NCBI GenBank assembly: GCA_027031565.1
Contig: JALVPX010000225.1
Span: 1,096-9,792 of the forward strand
Length of the DNA stretch: 8,697 bases
DNA from: Deltaproteobacteria bacterium
GTDB lineage: Bacteria; Desulfobacterota; Dissulfuribacteria; Dissulfuribacterales; JALVPX01
Reading direction: 5' to 3'
Both the position numbers and the translations under genes were made by a program. Below are positions 6,767-8,697 of this stretch, in pieces. Under the pieces are notes generated by a model. That model worked only from the letters and a program-made list of their open reading frames with translations, made no database searches and was not told where the DNA came from. Position 1 is the stretch's first letter. Each line of letters opens with the position of its first letter.

Positions 6767-7879
6767 ATGACAATGGTTGCGTATTTAGGCACACAATCTA
6801 AGGCCTACCTCAAGGGCTTGAATGTCCGGGAACAGATCCAGGAGCGGGAAAAATGCACCTTGTGTCCCCAGGCCTGTTTGAGCCAGGATACCAGGGGCAG
6901 GAAACATCCTTCCAAACCTTGTCAGTTCAGGACGCCCTTCCAGCGTGACCGGGACCGGATCGTATATTCCAAGGCCTTCAGGCGTCTCAAGCACAAGACC
7001 CAGGTATTCCTCTCCCCCATGGGCGATCATTATCGCACGCGCCTGACACACACCCTGGAAGTGGCAGAAATTGCACGCACTATAGCCAGGGCGCTCAGGT
7101 TAAATGAAGACTTGACCGAGGCAGTGGCCCTTGGGCACGATCTCGGCCATACACCCTTCGGGCACGCCGGAGAGACCGTGCTCAACGAGATTGTACCAGG
7201 CGGTTTTTCGCACTGCCGTCAAAGCCTGCGAGTGGTGGATTTCTTGGAAAACGGGGGAAAGGGCCTCAATCTCACTTATGAAGTGCGTGACGGCATTTTG
7301 AAACACTCAAAGGGCTTTGGGGAGATAATACCCCGGACTTTTGGAAAATGGGCAGTGACCATTGAAGGCAGGGTGGTGCGCATTGCCGACGTGATTGCAT
7401 ATTTGAGCCATGACCTCGACGATGCCATAAGGAGCGGGGTCATCGAGGAAAAGGATATCCCGCCCGAGTGTGTAGAGGTGGTTGGAGATACCCATAGCGA
7501 GCGCACAAGCGCCATGATCAGGGATGTAATCACCTCAACAAAGGTGGTGGACGGAAAGATGCATCTCAATATCAGCCCCCACATGTACACGACCATGCTG
7601 AACATAAGGGCCTTTCTCTATGAAAATGTGTACAGGGCCCCGCAGGTACACAACGAGTTTGAAAAGGCGCGCAAGATCCTGTTTGATTTGTATGAATATT
7701 TTTTAAAGCACAAAGACTCCTTTTTGAGAGAAAGCAGAAAGCTCTATGAAGAAGATGTGCTGGAACATATGGAAAAGGTTCCCTATGAGCGCATGGTTTC
7801 CGATTTCATTGCAGGCATGACTGACCGCTATGCGCAAAATCTCTATTCCAGGCTCTTCATGCCTTCGCCCCTCGTTTAG
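6767..7879 (+). CDS. dgt: dGTPase-like HD-domain dNTP triphosphohydrolase
   Basis: Enzymes of this family split dNTPs (classically dGTP) to deoxynucleoside and triphosphate, adjusting nucleotide pools. The 370-residue protein has RTPFQRDRDRIVYSKAFRRL (55-74) and RLTHTLEVAEIARTIAR (92-108) with metal ligand His95. GHDLGHTPFGHAGE (123-136) carries the His124-Asp125 pair, and RIADVIAYLSHDLDDA (205-220) the last ligand Asp207. Length fits the shorter bacterial dGTPase-like group, which prefers various dNTPs. The N-terminus is unusual: Cys30, Cys33, Cys37 and Cys52 form a C-x2-C-x3-C-x14-C pattern where relatives, as I recall them, have a TLSPYA-type sequence. Starts at 6767 and 6773 are both possible; AAGAG (6762-6766) fits the second better by spacing. 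The gene converges on the minus-strand carbonic-anhydrase-like gene. Confidence 0.9.
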   Translation: MTMVAYLGTQSKAYLKGLNVREQIQEREKCTLCPQACLSQDTRGRKHPSKPCQFRTPFQRDRDRIVYSKAFRRLKHKTQVFLSPMGDHYRTRLTHTLEVAEIARTIARALRLNEDLTEAVALGHDLGHTPFGHAGETVLNEIVPGGFSHCRQSLRVVDFLENGGKGLNLTYEVRDGILKHSKGFGEIIPRTFGKWAVTIEGRVVRIADVIAYLSHDLDDAIRSGVIEEKDIPPECVEVVGDTHSERTSAMIRDVITSTKVVDGKMHLNISPHMYTTMLNIRAFLYENVYRAPQVHNEFEKARKILFDLYEYFLKHKDSFLRESRKLYEEDVLEHMEKVPYERMVSDFIAGMTDRYAQNLYSRLFMPSPLV

Positions 7880-7927
7880 GAAGTTTCAGGCTGTTTTCTT
7901 GTAGCGGCCTTATGAGAACTAACCTTA

Positions 7928-7944
7928 GGCTACCTCTAAAAATT
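7928..7944 (+). repeat. Left terminal inverted repeat of MITE-like element
   Basis: GGCTACCTCTAAAAATT, identical over all 17 bases to the reverse complement of 8051-8067. The match does not continue outward or inward, so the repeat boundaries are sharp. Confidence 0.85.
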
Positions 7945-8050
7945 TTGTCTTTTTGCCCAATGGCTGCGTTGCACTAAAAAAATCCTCGAAATATCAACAA
8001 AATGTCTGTGGTTATTTTTTCCGCGCGCCTTGCCCTTTAACAAAAATCCT

Positions 8051-8067
8051 AATTTTTAGAGGTAGCC
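8051..8067 (-). repeat. Right terminal inverted repeat of MITE-like element
   Basis: AATTTTTAGAGGTAGCC, the exact reverse complement of 7928-7944. It ends 6 nt before the stop codon of the minus-strand gene at 8074, so the element sits right behind that gene's 3' end. Confidence 0.85.
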
Positions 8068-8073
8068 CTTATC

Positions 8074-8445
8074 TTATAGTGGATGCACCTTCCACTCTTC
8101 GTCAACCCACAATCCAATAAATTTCAAGCCCGGAAACAGTTCCTTCAGGTGTTGGATAGCCTTCAGGGTCTGCTCCTTTTGCACTTTCTCCGGCATGGGA
8201 TTGCCGGCGCAATCGTGGTGACCAGCAACTGCTATCACCCTGGAGCCGTGTTTTTCCGTCGAGATCTTGATCCTGTTTATGATTGAAGCAAATGCAGTCC
8301 CTTTCTTCTCCTCGGACAAGATGCGTATCGGACCCGGATCTGTTATGGAATCCACATAATCCACACCCAAATGATCCATCAAGTATTTTATGACAGGCAG
8401 CTGTACCCTTCCATCCATGCAATTTACAACTGTACAGAAAGCCAA
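8074..8445 (-). CDS. Compact beta-carbonic-anhydrase-like zinc protein
   Basis: The 123-residue protein (from TTG 8445) carries the metal site of beta-class carbonic anhydrases. CMDGR (9-13) matches the C-x-D-x-R motif, with zinc ligand Cys9 and the Asp11-Arg13 dyad. GHHDC (75-79) matches H-x2-C, with ligands His76 and Cys79. Beta carbonic anhydrases interconvert CO2 and bicarbonate, but they are usually near 200 residues. Here the N-terminal helices are absent and ITDPGP (34-39) replaces the usual RNAGN-like segment, so activity is uncertain. It may be a related zinc protein. An ATG at 8466 would add seven residues, but it lacks a Shine-Dalgarno. A strong AAGAGGAGGA lies at 8460-8451, 6 nt before the TTG after AGGAGG, so I prefer the TTG. 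It is convergent with dgt and divergent from the TAXI gene. Confidence 0.75.
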   Translation of the reverse strand: MAFCTVVNCMDGRVQLPVIKYLMDHLGVDYVDSITDPGPIRILSEEKKGTAFASIINRIKISTEKHGSRVIAVAGHHDCAGNPMPEKVQKEQTLKAIQHLKELFPGLKFIGLWVDEEWKVHPL

Positions 8446-8460
8446 AATATTCCTCCTCTT
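8443..8460 (-). promoter_or_regulatory. Strong ribosome binding site deciding a TTG start
   Basis: On the minus strand AAGAGGAGGA (8460-8451) is followed, 6 nt after AGGAGG, by TTG (8445-8443). The protein from there begins MAFCTVVNCMDGR, placing the zinc motif near the very N-terminus. The upstream ATG at 8466 would translate this site as Lys-Arg-Arg. Confidence 0.6.
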
Positions 8461-8543
8461 GTTCATTGTAGTGCGCAGAAAATTATGCTAATACCAGAAT
8501 CGGAATTTATTTGATTTCACTTCATAATCAAGGGGTTAACAGG
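8446..8543. promoter_or_regulatory. Divergent promoter region
   Basis: This AT-rich gap separates two divergent genes. CATAAT occurs on the plus strand at 8523-8528 and on the minus strand at 8487-8482, each matching five of six -10 positions. Neither has a convincing -35 box at the right distance. A minus-strand start near 8475 would leave almost no leader before the ATG at 8466 but about 30 nt before the TTG at 8445. Weak evidence. Confidence 0.25.
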
Positions 8544-8697
8544 TTGAAATCCTTTTTGAAGATTGCACTTCCTGCTTTTGTTGTTGCGGCCTTGCTTTTT
8601 TGGGCATTGGCCAGGACGATTGAGCCGCTTCCAGAAAAGAAACTGACAATAGCAGTCGGAAGAAAAACCGGTATTTACTATCAATGTGTCCAAAAAT
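8544..8697 (+). CDS. TAXI-family TRAP transporter solute-binding protein, N-terminal part
   Basis: The gene runs off the window; 51 residues are visible. A basic start and a hydrophobic stretch (MKSFLKIALPAFVVAALLFWALA, residues 1-23) form a signal peptide or membrane anchor. The mature protein then opens with KKLTIAVGRKTGIYYQ (32-47). This matches the first strand and ligand loop of TAXI-type periplasmic binding proteins, where LTIAxG followed by GxYY is typical. These proteins capture organic acids or amino acids for TRAP transporters, but some are orphan. The TTG start at 8544 has AAGGGG (8530-8535) 8 nt upstream; an in-frame TTG at 8511 is less likely. The ligand cannot be told from this fragment, and the family call rests on a short match. 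Confidence 0.55.
   Translation, partial: MKSFLKIALPAFVVAALLFWALARTIEPLPEKKLTIAVGRKTGIYYQCVQK

Larger units (their letters stand above)
7924..8071. mobile_element. MITE-like element with 17-bp terminal inverted repeats and 4-bp flanking repeat
   Basis: A 140-bp non-coding element (7928-8067) has perfect 17-bp inverted ends. The left end is GGCTACCTCTAAAAATT and the right end is its exact reverse complement. The flanking bases CTTA (7924-7927) and CTTA (8068-8071) repeat directly, as a target duplication would. Inside, the halves are also partly complementary, for example AAAAAAAT near 7975-7982 against ATTTTTT near 8014-8020, so the whole element could fold as a long imperfect hairpin. It has no open reading frame, so any movement would need a transposase in trans. 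It fills most of the 194-nt gap between convergent genes. The interior may have some regulatory or terminator role. The 4-bp match alone has a chance probability of about 1 in 256. Confidence 0.7.

Noticed and set aside
7880..7927. Intrinsic terminator just after the dgt stop codon
   Set aside because: No GC-rich stem followed by a T run is visible in these 48 bases; only the longer hairpin of the MITE-like element remains.
8083..8422. Other open frames opposite and overlapping the carbonic-anhydrase-like gene
   Set aside because: Their translations show no recognisable domain, whereas the minus-strand frame at 8074-8445 has an intact zinc site and a strong ribosome binding site.

Overview
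The window looks like chromosomal DNA of an anaerobic bacterium, most likely a member of the Desulfobacterota (the former Deltaproteobacteria). This is inferred from protein character and gene order, not from a marker gene. The clues are an aspartate kinase gene directly followed by a citramalate synthase gene, a CooC-type nickel maturation ATPase implying carbon monoxide dehydrogenase, chromosomal ParA/ParB, and the start of a TAXI-type solute-binding protein. The DNA is of medium GC content and densely coding.

Region 1 (1-5608) is a tightly packed plus-strand cluster with gaps of 38 nt or less. Its order is lysC (3' part), cimA, a small membrane-anchored helix-hairpin-helix protein, cooC-like ATPase, parA, parB and an unrecognised basic 102-aa protein. 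lysC and cimA overlap by 1 nt and parA and parB by 4 nt, which suggests translational coupling. LysC and CimA both feed branched-chain and aspartate-family amino acid synthesis. CooC serves nickel insertion into CO dehydrogenase. ParA and ParB serve chromosome segregation.

Region 2 (5609-7879) follows a 108-nt gap with a plausible sigma70-type promoter. It holds a pgsA-like phosphatidyltransferase with a long extra C-terminal membrane domain, and a dGTPase-like HD hydrolase whose N-terminus carries an unusual cysteine cluster.

Region 3 (7880-8697) is more accessory. A 140-bp element with perfect 17-bp terminal inverted repeats, flanked by a 4-bp direct repeat, lies between convergent genes and looks like a MITE. 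Next comes a minus-strand minimal beta-carbonic-anhydrase-like gene. Divergent from it is the start of a TAXI/TRAP-type binding protein that runs off the window.

The points most worth a second look are the MITE-like element, the cysteine cluster in the dGTPase, the two-part PgsA, the compact carbonic-anhydrase homologue, and an internal ribosome binding site in lysC placed where a separate beta subunit would begin. No clearly new multi-gene system was seen; most genes are housekeeping.
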